The notes under the pieces were generated by a model. That model worked only from the letters and a program-made list of their open reading frames with translations, was not told the origin of the DNA and ran no database searches. A DNA stretch of 63,612 nt from Hyphomicrobiales bacterium (GTDB taxonomy: Bacteria; Pseudomonadota; Alphaproteobacteria; Rhizobiales; Beijerinckiaceae): assembly GCA_003963405.1 (NCBI GenBank), contig RXIY01000019.1, forward strand, positions 1 to 63,612, written 5' to 3'. The translations under genes and the position numbers were made by a program. This document shows, one piece after another, positions 34,731 to 42,294 of the stretch (within the stretch, counting starts at the first letter, position 1; every line of letters starts with the position of its first letter).

Positions 34731-36283
34731 CGGCGGCCGGCGGGCGGGGCGAGCGCAATCCCTGGCTCATCGCCATCGTGGTCTCGGTCGCGACCTTCAT
34801 GGAAGTTCTCGACACGACGATCGCCAATGTCGCCTTGCCCTATATCGCCGGCGGCATGGCGGTCTCGGCGGATGAAGCGACCTGGGTCGTCACGACCTAT
34901 CTCGTCTCCAATGCGGTGGCGCTGACGGCGAGCAGCCATCTCGCCAAGGCGCTTGGCCGCAAGCGGTTCTTTCTCATCTGCCTTGCGCTTTTCACCGGGA
35001 GTTCGATCCTCTGCGGCCTCGCATGGGACATTCGCTCCCTGCTCTTCTTTCGCATCCTCCAGGGGCTCGGCGGGGGCGGCATGGTGCCCGTGTCGCAGTC
35101 GATCCTCGCGGACGCTTTTCCGCCCCATAAGCGTGGTCAGGGCTTCGCGCTCTTTGGCGTCGCGGTCGTCGTCGCGCCCGTCGTCGGGCCGACGCTGGGC
35201 GGATGGCTTTCGGACAATTTTTCCTGGCATTGGTGCTTTCTCATCAACGGGCCCATCGGGCTGCTTTCCGCGGCGCTCGTCTCCATCGTCGTCGAGGAGA
35301 CGCCCGCGCTCGACGGCGCCACGCGCTTCGACATCGTCGGATTCGTGCTGGTCTCGACCTTTCTCGGTTCGCTCGAAGTTGTGCTCGATCGCGGCCAGAT
35401 CGAAGACTGGTTTTCCTCCTCCTTCATCCTCGCGTTCGCGGCCGTCGGCGCCCTTGCATTCACCCTGATGATCCCCTGGGAAGCCCGGCACGAGAGCCCC
35501 GTCGTGGACATCAGGATGATCGCGACCCGGCAGTTCGGCTCCTGCTTCTTCGTGATGATGGCGATCGGCGCGATCCTGATTTCGACCACGCAAATGTTGC
35601 CGCAACTGCTGCAGCTGAATTTCGGCTATACGGCGATGCTTGCCGGCCTCGTCCTCTCGCCCGGCGGGCTCGTGACAATGGGCATGATGTTCGTCGTCGG
35701 GCGGCTCAGCGGACGCGTGCAGCCCAAATATCTCATCATGATCGGCGCCGGCGTCGTCGCGCTGTCGATGTATAATCTCACTTCGCTCTATGGCGATCTC
35801 GACTTCTGGTTCTTTGCGCGCTCGCGCATCTATATCGGCATGGGCCTGCCGCTGATCTTCATTCCGATCACCGCCGCCTCCTATAATGGAATCCCGCCGC
35901 ATAAAACCGACCAGGCCTCGGCGCTCATCAATGTGGCGCGAAACATCGGGGGCTCCATCGGCGTTTCGCTTGCTCAGAACGTGCTGGCGCATCGCCAGCA
36001 GTTTCACATGAGCCGCCTCGCCGAAGCGACCATCCCCTCCAATATCGCCTATCAGGACGCCTTGCGGCGCCTCACCGACTATTTCGTCTCGCTCGGAAGC
36101 TCGGCCTCGGTCGCGCGGCGGCAGGCGACGCAATGGATCGGACGGCAGATCGAGACGCAATCGGCCATGCTCGCCTATATCGACGTGTTTTATACGCTGA
36201 TGCTGCTCGCGGCGCTGGTGATTCCGCTTGCGATGATCCTGCGGCGCATTCCGCTCGGCGCGCCCGCGCCCGCCGCGCATTGA
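34727..36283 (+). CDS. EmrB-like MFS drug exporter (DHA2, 14 helices)
   Basis: The 518-residue protein has 14 predicted helices and the DHA2 motifs: VLDTTIANVALPYIAGG in helix 1, DEATWVVTTYLVSNAV, and motif C in helix 5 (GPTLGGWLSDNFSWHWCF). With the upstream EmrA-like protein it would export hydrophobic compounds. It ends four bases before the convergent end of the RiPP cluster. It might export the product of that cluster, but convergent orientation gives no support for co-regulation. Confidence 0.88.
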   Translation: MTAAGGRGERNPWLIAIVVSVATFMEVLDTTIANVALPYIAGGMAVSADEATWVVTTYLVSNAVALTASSHLAKALGRKRFFLICLALFTGSSILCGLAWDIRSLLFFRILQGLGGGGMVPVSQSILADAFPPHKRGQGFALFGVAVVVAPVVGPTLGGWLSDNFSWHWCFLINGPIGLLSAALVSIVVEETPALDGATRFDIVGFVLVSTFLGSLEVVLDRGQIEDWFSSSFILAFAAVGALAFTLMIPWEARHESPVVDIRMIATRQFGSCFFVMMAIGAILISTTQMLPQLLQLNFGYTAMLAGLVLSPGGLVTMGMMFVVGRLSGRVQPKYLIMIGAGVVALSMYNLTSLYGDLDFWFFARSRIYIGMGLPLIFIPITAASYNGIPPHKTDQASALINVARNIGGSIGVSLAQNVLAHRQQFHMSRLAEATIPSNIAYQDALRRLTDYFVSLGSSASVARRQATQWIGRQIETQSAMLAYIDVFYTLMLLAALVIPLAMILRRIPLGAPAPAAH

Positions 36284-36287
36284 GCGT

Positions 36288-37907
36288 TCAGGCTTTGCGA
36301 GAGGCCCGCGGCTTGTCGTTCATCAGCGGCGGGGCAAAGCCGCCGAATGCGCGTTCGAGAAGCGCTGCGAAGGCGATGGTCGAGCGGTCCTCGAGAGACG
36401 GGCCGATGATCTGCACGCCGATCGGCAGGCCAGAGCCGTCGCGGCCGATCGGCGCGACGGTCGCCGGGAGGCCCGCGACGGTCGCCGGCGCCGCCCAGAT
36501 CGTATGAGCGTCGAGATAGGAATAGAGCCTGCCGTCGACGCGGAGGCGCCGGGCCTCCATGGGCTCCGAATGATCGTGCGGGAAGGCCGTCGTCGGCGCC
36601 GCCGGACACAGCACCACGTCGATCTCACGAAATAGCGCGCGCCATTTCTGCTGGATCGCCGCGCGTTCGGCCTCGGCGCCGCGCCATTCGCGAAAGCTCG
36701 AGACCGCGCCGCGCGCACGCTCGGCCGCGAGGCTGCGATCTTGCGAAGAAAAGGCGTCGGCGTCGCGGAAAAGTCTTTCATAGGCGCCGAAGGGAAGCCC
36801 CGCGCCCCAATAGGCGGAGAGAAGCCGCGCATGAAGCCGCGTCGCCTGCGCGAGGTCCGGAGCCAGATCCGATGCGAGGCCCCGCTTCTCGGAAACGCGC
36901 GCGCCGGCCCGGGCGAGATGTTCGGCCAATGTCGCGAGCGCCGCGCGGATGGAGCCCGCCGTCGGCCCCAGCGGATGCCTGTCGATCACAAGGACGCGAA
37001 AGTCGCTCAGCTTCTCGTGGCGCGGGGGCGGCAAAGCGAGCCGGTAGCCGAGGCCCGCGTCGATCTCGTCCGGCCCGGCCATCACGTCGAGCGCCAGCGC
37101 GAGATCGGCCGCGCTGCGCGCCATCGGACCGACGACGGCGAGCGCGTGCTCATTGGCCAGGGGCGCGTTTCCCGGCGGCGCATGGCCCCGGCGAGGGATC
37201 AATCCCAGCGTCGGCTTGTGGGCGTAGACCCCGCAATGATGCGCGGGCTGGCGCAAGGACCCGCCCATGTCGGAGCAAGCCGACAGCGCGCCAAAACCCG
37301 CCGCCAGCGCCGCCGCCGACCCGCCCGACGATCCGCCCGGCGTGCGGCGGAGATCGAACGGATTATTGGTCGTTCCGTAAACGGCGTTGTAGCTCTGCCA
37401 GTCGCTCAGCCATTGCGGCGCATTGGTCTTGCCGAGAAGGACGGCGCCGGCCTTCTTCAGCCGCGAGACCGCGACCGCGTCGTCTTCGGGCATGAACTGC
37501 GCAAAGCGCGGGACGCCCCAGCATGTCGGCAGGCCGGCCACATTGAACGATTCCTTCACGGTGACGGGAACGCCGAGCAGCGCGCCGGTTTCTCCCTTCG
37601 CCCGCGCCTCATCGGCGGCGCGGGCTGCGGCGCGGGCGCGCTCGAAGTCTCGCACCGGCACGGCGTTGATGGCCTTGTCCAGCGCCTCGATGCGCGCAAT
37701 CGCGAGATCGACGAGCTCCATGGCCGAGACGCGGCGGGCTTGCAGCGCGGCCAGGAGGTCGCCGGCCGAGGAATATTCCAGATCCGGCGCAGCCTGCGCC
37801 ACCATGATCGAGCCGCCGCAGGCCAGAGACGCGGCGCCGACGCCGGCCTCGATGAGAAAAGCGCGCCGCGTCGGGCAAGCGGCGGCCGGACGCCTGTCTT
37901 TGATCAT
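36288..37907 (-). CDS. Tat-exported amidase (amidase signature family)
   Basis: The 539-residue protein begins with a twin-arginine signal (TRRAFLIEAGVGAASLACGG) and continues as an amidase signature enzyme: Lys in VTVKESF, the GGSSGGSAAALAAG block and the catalytic Ser region SDMGGSLRQPA complete the Ser-cisSer-Lys triad. It would hydrolyse an amide outside the cytoplasm. Its start overlaps the stop of the SagB-type dehydrogenase (ATGA), which makes it the last gene of the RiPP operon. It could trim or modify the exported peptide, or be a passenger; the substrate is unknown. Confidence 0.85.
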   Translation of the reverse strand: MIKDRRPAAACPTRRAFLIEAGVGAASLACGGSIMVAQAAPDLEYSSAGDLLAALQARRVSAMELVDLAIARIEALDKAINAVPVRDFERARAAARAADEARAKGETGALLGVPVTVKESFNVAGLPTCWGVPRFAQFMPEDDAVAVSRLKKAGAVLLGKTNAPQWLSDWQSYNAVYGTTNNPFDLRRTPGGSSGGSAAALAAGFGALSACSDMGGSLRQPAHHCGVYAHKPTLGLIPRRGHAPPGNAPLANEHALAVVGPMARSAADLALALDVMAGPDEIDAGLGYRLALPPPRHEKLSDFRVLVIDRHPLGPTAGSIRAALATLAEHLARAGARVSEKRGLASDLAPDLAQATRLHARLLSAYWGAGLPFGAYERLFRDADAFSSQDRSLAAERARGAVSSFREWRGAEAERAAIQQKWRALFREIDVVLCPAAPTTAFPHDHSEPMEARRLRVDGRLYSYLDAHTIWAAPATVAGLPATVAPIGRDGSGLPIGVQIIGPSLEDRSTIAFAALLERAFGGFAPPLMNDKPRASRKA

Positions 37908-39349
37908 CCCTCGTGGTCGCGAGAATCCGCGGCGGCGCGGCCGATCGCCATCTGGCCGACGGCGCCTTCGACATGGAAAGGCAGGCCGGTCATGCGGGCG
38001 AAGAGGTCGATGTCGCCGGCGCCGATGGCGCAGGCGCCGAGCTCCATGTCCGTCGCCATCAGATAGAGGGTCTGCATGACGACGCCGACATGCTTGAGGA
38101 CGAGCGAATAGGCGAAGCCGCTGTATTTCCAGGAGACGCGCCCAAAGCGCGCCGCCAGCGTGATCATGATTTGCGGCGGCCTCGGCGCGCCCATGGCGAA
38201 TTGCCCGTCGTCGATCATCGCCCCGACCTGACGCTCGGTCGCGCCAATCGCCACGAGCGCGTGGCGGTCGGCGTCATAGTGATAGAAACCGCGCGGCAGC
38301 CCGTCGCATCTGTCGACCGCGAGATAAAATTCGAGCTCATAGCTCGCCCCGCCGGAGGGGTAAGGGCGCGCCGCGATCTCCGTCTCCCCTCCATGGTCGT
38401 CGCGAAACGTCCGCCGCGCGCAGATGCGCGCGGCGCCGTCCAGAAACCGCGCGACCTCGGCGAGCGTAATGGGATGCGCATCGTCGAAGACGCGATCGGA
38501 ATGGCGCCGGCGCAGCAGCGCCGCCACATCGGAGTCGGCCGTAGCGGCGAATCTGTCGAGGTCGATCGCGGGGCCGGGCCAGGCGGGCCGCACGGCCGGC
38601 GGCTGCGGCGCGAGATGCGCCTGGGCGTACAATCCGCCGGTCGGATTGGCGTGCCGGCCGTTGGTGCTGCGCACATGGAAAAGGAGATCGTGAACTTCCC
38701 ACAGCGCGAGCGCCTGGTCGCCCTCGCTGGCGCGCAGGCCTTTACCGGGGTCGGGCGTGAAGGCCATCTTGCAATCGACGAGCAGCCCGAGAAACGCCTC
38801 TCCGGGAAAGCCCGAGTCCGCGCTCAGTTCGGCAAGCGACGTCGGCTTTGAGAGGCGCGCTACGGCCCCGATGGCGCCGCCGTCGCCGAGGCGGATGGCG
38901 GCTCCGGAGAGAGGCGACTCGAGCACCATATCTTCTCCGCGCCGCCGCAGCGTGGCGAAGCGCGAGAGGATATATTGCCGCGTCTCGTGGAGTTTCTCGA
39001 TGTTGGGGCGGTAATCCCGCATCTGCGGCTCGATCGTCACGAGATCGGGGCCGTCCGGCGCGCGGGCGAGGCGATATTCGACGAGGCCGTGCAGGGCGAG
39101 GCGCTCGACGAGGGCGCGCAGCTCCTTTTCCTCGGGCGCTTCGCCCTCGCGGGCGCTGGACAGCGGCAGGCCCGTCGCGAGCGCATCGGCGCCGCGCAGC
39201 GCCGTGGCGCTGAACCGGCCGAGGAGTAGCGTTTGGCCGTCGAAGAGCGCCGACAATACGCCGCCTGCTCCTTCCTTCAGAGAGACGCCGGGGTTCAATC
39301 TGGCGAACAACCTTGCGGGCGCGGCGCGGGAGTTTTCGCTCACTGTCAC
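37904..39349 (-). CDS. SagB-type FMN dehydrogenase (azoline oxidase) of the TOMM cluster
   Basis: The 481-residue protein has an N-terminal winged-helix-like part (about 1-200) and a nitroreductase-fold domain (about 255-470). LLRRRHSDRVFDD, YPSGGASYELEFYLAV and FAYSLVLKHVGVVMQTLYLMATDMELGACAIG are typical of SagB/McbC-type oxidases, which turn thiazolines into thiazoles using FMN. Its start abuts and overlaps the YcaO stop, so the two are translated together. The long N-terminal part may add peptide binding. Confidence 0.88.
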   Translation of the reverse strand: MTVSENSRAAPARLFARLNPGVSLKEGAGGVLSALFDGQTLLLGRFSATALRGADALATGLPLSSAREGEAPEEKELRALVERLALHGLVEYRLARAPDGPDLVTIEPQMRDYRPNIEKLHETRQYILSRFATLRRRGEDMVLESPLSGAAIRLGDGGAIGAVARLSKPTSLAELSADSGFPGEAFLGLLVDCKMAFTPDPGKGLRASEGDQALALWEVHDLLFHVRSTNGRHANPTGGLYAQAHLAPQPPAVRPAWPGPAIDLDRFAATADSDVAALLRRRHSDRVFDDAHPITLAEVARFLDGAARICARRTFRDDHGGETEIAARPYPSGGASYELEFYLAVDRCDGLPRGFYHYDADRHALVAIGATERQVGAMIDDGQFAMGAPRPPQIMITLAARFGRVSWKYSGFAYSLVLKHVGVVMQTLYLMATDMELGACAIGAGDIDLFARMTGLPFHVEGAVGQMAIGRAAADSRDHEG

Positions 39350-41601
39350 GTCCGGGGGAAAAGAGGATTGAGGTCCCGCTCCCGCGTCGGCCGCTGCCGC
39401 CAGCCGAGCGCGACGGGGACGTCATAGAGCCGGCCCGGCCCGAACCGCCGGTAGAAATGGCGCAGGCCGGGCGCGATCACCCGCACGACCGGCGCCTCGA
39501 TATCGGGCCGTGTCTGGTCGAGAACCAGGAAATCGAATCCCTTCCTCGCCATATGCGTCACGCAGGCGCGCACCTGTTCGCGCCGGTCGCGCATGGCGAA
39601 CTCACCGAACGGCGACGGGCCGAAGACGGCGGCGCCCTCGGGACGCAGCCAGGCGTGCTTGCTCAGCGGCAGCGGATCGCTTCCGTAATCGTCGGCCCCG
39701 CTTCCTTCCGGCCGGCCCCTCAGCCGCTCGATGGCCAGGAACTGGTTGAGCTCGGTCATGGCGCGCAGCGTCGCGATGCGCGGATCGAAATGCGCGCCCG
39801 CCGCGACCTCGATGAACTCGCGCCCCTCTTCCTTCCAATGCGCCACGGCGATCACGACGGGAATGCCGATATCGTTGGTGACGTCGAGCGCCCACACGTC
39901 GCGGCCCATGGCGGCGAAGGCGGCGCGCAGGTCGCAGACATAGCTGTCGCCGAGCGCATCGAGGTCGATCCCCGGACGGCGCACCCTGTTGTACCACCAG
40001 ATGGCGTAGGCGTCGCGCTCCACGAGTTCGAGAAAGCCCTGGAGAATGGCCTCCTCGATCGTATTGCCGGCGGCGCAGCCATTGGAGTCGGCGCTCAGCC
40101 GGTTTTCCGATTCCGACTCGTGGAAGAAATAGAGAAGGCCGGTCGGCGCATATTTGAAGCGGTCATCGCGCAGCGACCAGACCGGCGACCATTCGGTCTC
40201 GGCGGAAGGATCGAAGCGGCGCGGCGCGCCATCGCCCGAGCAGCAGCCCTTCGCGCTCTCCGCATATTGCGCGTCGCTGTAGTGGAGGATCTCTTCGGGA
40301 TGGATCGCCTCGCCGGCCGGAAAATCCACGAAGCGGCGGGTCGTCCTGATCTCGTCGCCCTGGAAGATGCCGCTGTAGCGTTCGATCGCCTCCATCAGCG
40401 CGCTGGCTTCGCCCTGCTCCGCCGTACTGCCCTTGCCATAGCTGTCCCCGCTCAGGCCAGCCTGAAGCGCCTCGACGGTCTCCGGCGAAGGCGAGAAATT
40501 GTGACGCGCCACGAAGCTGGCGTCGAGCGGCTGATCGCTGCTGATTCTCTCGAGATGCGAAACGACGCCGGTCAGCGGACTCACATGCTTGCGATGGCGA
40601 GCGACCGTCTCCGCCGGCGTCATGGAGCGGTAGCCGCCGCTCGTCACGACGATCCGTCCTCCGGCGCGCAGCCTTATGGGAACGGGCGTGCGTTGCGGAT
40701 CGCGCATCGTCGCGTCGCCGCAGACCGGGCATTGCGGGCGCGCCGGCACATAATGGCGCGCGACCTCCGAGCCCAGCATGTCGAGGCTCACGATGTGCTG
40801 CCCGAGATCGCTGCGGAAGCCGCTGGCGATGGCCTTGCCGATCTCCGCCGCCGCCAGCGAGACGCCGGCGCTCCCGAGAATCTCTGCGCCGAGCGGCGAC
40901 GCCGAGACGCAGCGCGCTTCCTTGCGGTCGAGAAAGGCCCTGATCTGGCGGTTCCATTTCATACGGTCGGAAAGGCATCTCCAGCAGGCGCCCCTGCCGG
41001 GGCTGAAGATGGGGCCGACGAGCGGAAAAAGCCCCGTGGCCTGAACGGGCAGCCAGTCCTGCTTGTCCTCGAGGCGCCGCTCGTTGAAGGCGGCGAGCCC
41101 CTCGTCGAGATAATCGCCCACGAGCGCGATCGTGAGATCGTTCGCGTCGTCCGAGACTCTGACCCCGAAGCCGCGCAGCGCGGCCGTGAGCCCCTCCCGC
41201 CCGCCGGCGCCGAGCGACTCGACACGAACGCCCACCTTTTGCAAATTCTCAGCCGCAGCGACCGGATTCAAACCGAGGCTCGCCCAATAGGCCGCCGTTG
41301 CGTCCTGAGCGACGGTGGAGGCGACGATGAAGCGGCGATCGAGCAACCGCTGGAACGCCTCCTCGATCTTTGACGCCGGAAACTGAACCGAAAGAGCGTG
41401 AACGATCGACGCCCGGTCTTCGCCAGACCCGATCCGCTCGGCGAGCGCGCAATACAGCGCGCCGCGCAGAAAGAACTTGCGGCTTTCGGAGTAGAGACAG
41501 ACGACGTCGGGAGGCAGAAGATAAACGGAATAGTTCGGGGCGAACCGAAGGGTGTCCCCGATGCGTCCCTCTGATCGCCGCGCGGGCGCTTCCATCGTCA
41601 T
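39346..41601 (-). CDS. TOMM cyclodehydratase: RRE, E1-like and YcaO domains fused
   Basis: The 751-residue protein begins with a RiPP recognition-like winged helix (about 18-95), continues with an E1-like partner domain with a four-Cys zinc site (Cys206/Cys209 in CWRC, Cys291/Cys294 in CPVC), and ends with a YcaO domain (about 345-751). YcaO ATP-site blocks are visible: GSTAEQGEASALMEAIERYS and EEAILQGFLELVERDAYAIW. The C-terminus is Pro-containing (NPLFPRT), as in azoline-forming YcaO enzymes. It would use ATP to cyclise Cys residues of the precursor into thiazolines. The precursor gene lies 171 bases upstream on the same strand. Confidence 0.92.
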   Translation of the reverse strand: MTMEAPARRSEGRIGDTLRFAPNYSVYLLPPDVVCLYSESRKFFLRGALYCALAERIGSGEDRASIVHALSVQFPASKIEEAFQRLLDRRFIVASTVAQDATAAYWASLGLNPVAAAENLQKVGVRVESLGAGGREGLTAALRGFGVRVSDDANDLTIALVGDYLDEGLAAFNERRLEDKQDWLPVQATGLFPLVGPIFSPGRGACWRCLSDRMKWNRQIRAFLDRKEARCVSASPLGAEILGSAGVSLAAAEIGKAIASGFRSDLGQHIVSLDMLGSEVARHYVPARPQCPVCGDATMRDPQRTPVPIRLRAGGRIVVTSGGYRSMTPAETVARHRKHVSPLTGVVSHLERISSDQPLDASFVARHNFSPSPETVEALQAGLSGDSYGKGSTAEQGEASALMEAIERYSGIFQGDEIRTTRRFVDFPAGEAIHPEEILHYSDAQYAESAKGCCSGDGAPRRFDPSAETEWSPVWSLRDDRFKYAPTGLLYFFHESESENRLSADSNGCAAGNTIEEAILQGFLELVERDAYAIWWYNRVRRPGIDLDALGDSYVCDLRAAFAAMGRDVWALDVTNDIGIPVVIAVAHWKEEGREFIEVAAGAHFDPRIATLRAMTELNQFLAIERLRGRPEGSGADDYGSDPLPLSKHAWLRPEGAAVFGPSPFGEFAMRDRREQVRACVTHMARKGFDFLVLDQTRPDIEAPVVRVIAPGLRHFYRRFGPGRLYDVPVALGWRQRPTRERDLNPLFPRT

Positions 41602-41709
41602 CTGTCGGCCGCCAGCTCAAAGCCCGTCGCGTCGAGGCGGATAGGCGCGCAGGCCGAGCGACATGCCTTGCGCGACGAGAGGCGCATGCCGCCGGACAAG
41701 GGCGCATGA

Positions 41710-41738
41710 CGCCGCCCGGGGGCTATGCCCGCGCGGCG
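41710..41738 (-). other. Imperfect hairpin between precursor and YcaO genes
   Basis: CGCCG pairs with CGGCG and GGGC with GCCC around a short loop, giving an imperfect GC-rich stem in the 171-base gap after the precursor gene. No U-tract follows, so it is unlikely to be a full terminator; it could slow transcription or protect the precursor mRNA, giving more precursor than enzyme. Confidence 0.35.
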
Positions 41739-41772
41739 CAGTCGACTCCAATGAGCTGCAATCTTGCGGAGT

Positions 41773-42132
41773 TTAGCCGCCGCAGCCGCGACAGCCCCTG
41801 CAGCCGCCGCAACCTCTACACCCGCCACAGCCGCGGCAGCCGCCGCAACCACGACAGCCGCGACAGCCCCATCCCCACCAGGCGACGGTTTCGGGCTTCG
41901 CGTCCTTGACGTCTTCACGGTCGAACAGGCGGAAGGAACTCAGGCCGACGTCGAACACCTCCTGCTCCTGGAGATCGTCGATCATGCGGACATTGCCGCT
42001 CGCCGGCTGGGTCGCCGCTTCGGCGGGGCCGCTCTGGTTGCAGGCGACGCCTGCGATCAGGGAAACGCCGAGGACGCCGAGCGCCTTTTTGCCTCGATGG
42101 GGGCCATTAGAGTGGTCCGATGATCGCGCCAT
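41773..42132 (-). CDS. Ribosomal peptide precursor with ten Cys-X-Gly triplets (TOMM precursor)
   Basis: The 119-residue protein has three parts. Residues 1-40 contain a basic start and a hydrophobic stretch (KKALGVLGVSLIAGVAC) that looks like a Sec or weak lipoprotein signal. Residues 41-84 form an acidic leader (IDDLQEQEVFDVGLSSFRLF). Residues 85-119 are WWGWG followed by ten CRG or CGG triplets, with Cys at every third position from 90 to 117. The ATG at 42132 follows GGAGG at 8 bases, which decides the start. A promoter lies just upstream and the fused YcaO and SagB-type genes follow, so the Cys residues are the expected sites of thiazole formation. Confidence 0.88.
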   Translation of the reverse strand: MARSSDHSNGPHRGKKALGVLGVSLIAGVACNQSGPAEAATQPASGNVRMIDDLQEQEVFDVGLSSFRLFDREDVKDAKPETVAWWGWGCRGCRGCGGCRGCGGCRGCGGCRGCRGCGG

Positions 42133-42180
42133 TTGCCCTACCTCCGCAAAAAGATAAAAACCCACTACCCCAACAGCGGC

Positions 42181-42208
42181 AATTTAGCACCCGACCCGGC
42201 GCCGTCAA
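42181..42208 (-). promoter_or_regulatory. Probable sigma-70-type promoter of the precursor gene
   Basis: On the minus strand TTGACG (42203-42208) and TAAATT (42181-42186) are separated by 16 bases. This predicts a transcript start about 40 bases before the precursor ATG. It would let the precursor be transcribed separately from the carbamoyltransferase gene that ends 87 bases upstream. Confidence 0.5.
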
Positions 42209-42294
42209 TGCCCCCCGCAGGGCGGCTGAGCTTCTCACGGCTGCTATTCACCCTGTTTGCTCATCGCCTCCGCGTGTCGATTCCTATCCGCGCC

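Noticed and set aside
41776..41870. Short tandem DNA repeats suggesting a CRISPR or satellite array
   Set aside because: The repeats have a period of 3-9 bases and translate as Cys-Arg/Gly-Gly triplets of the precursor peptide; there are no spacers.
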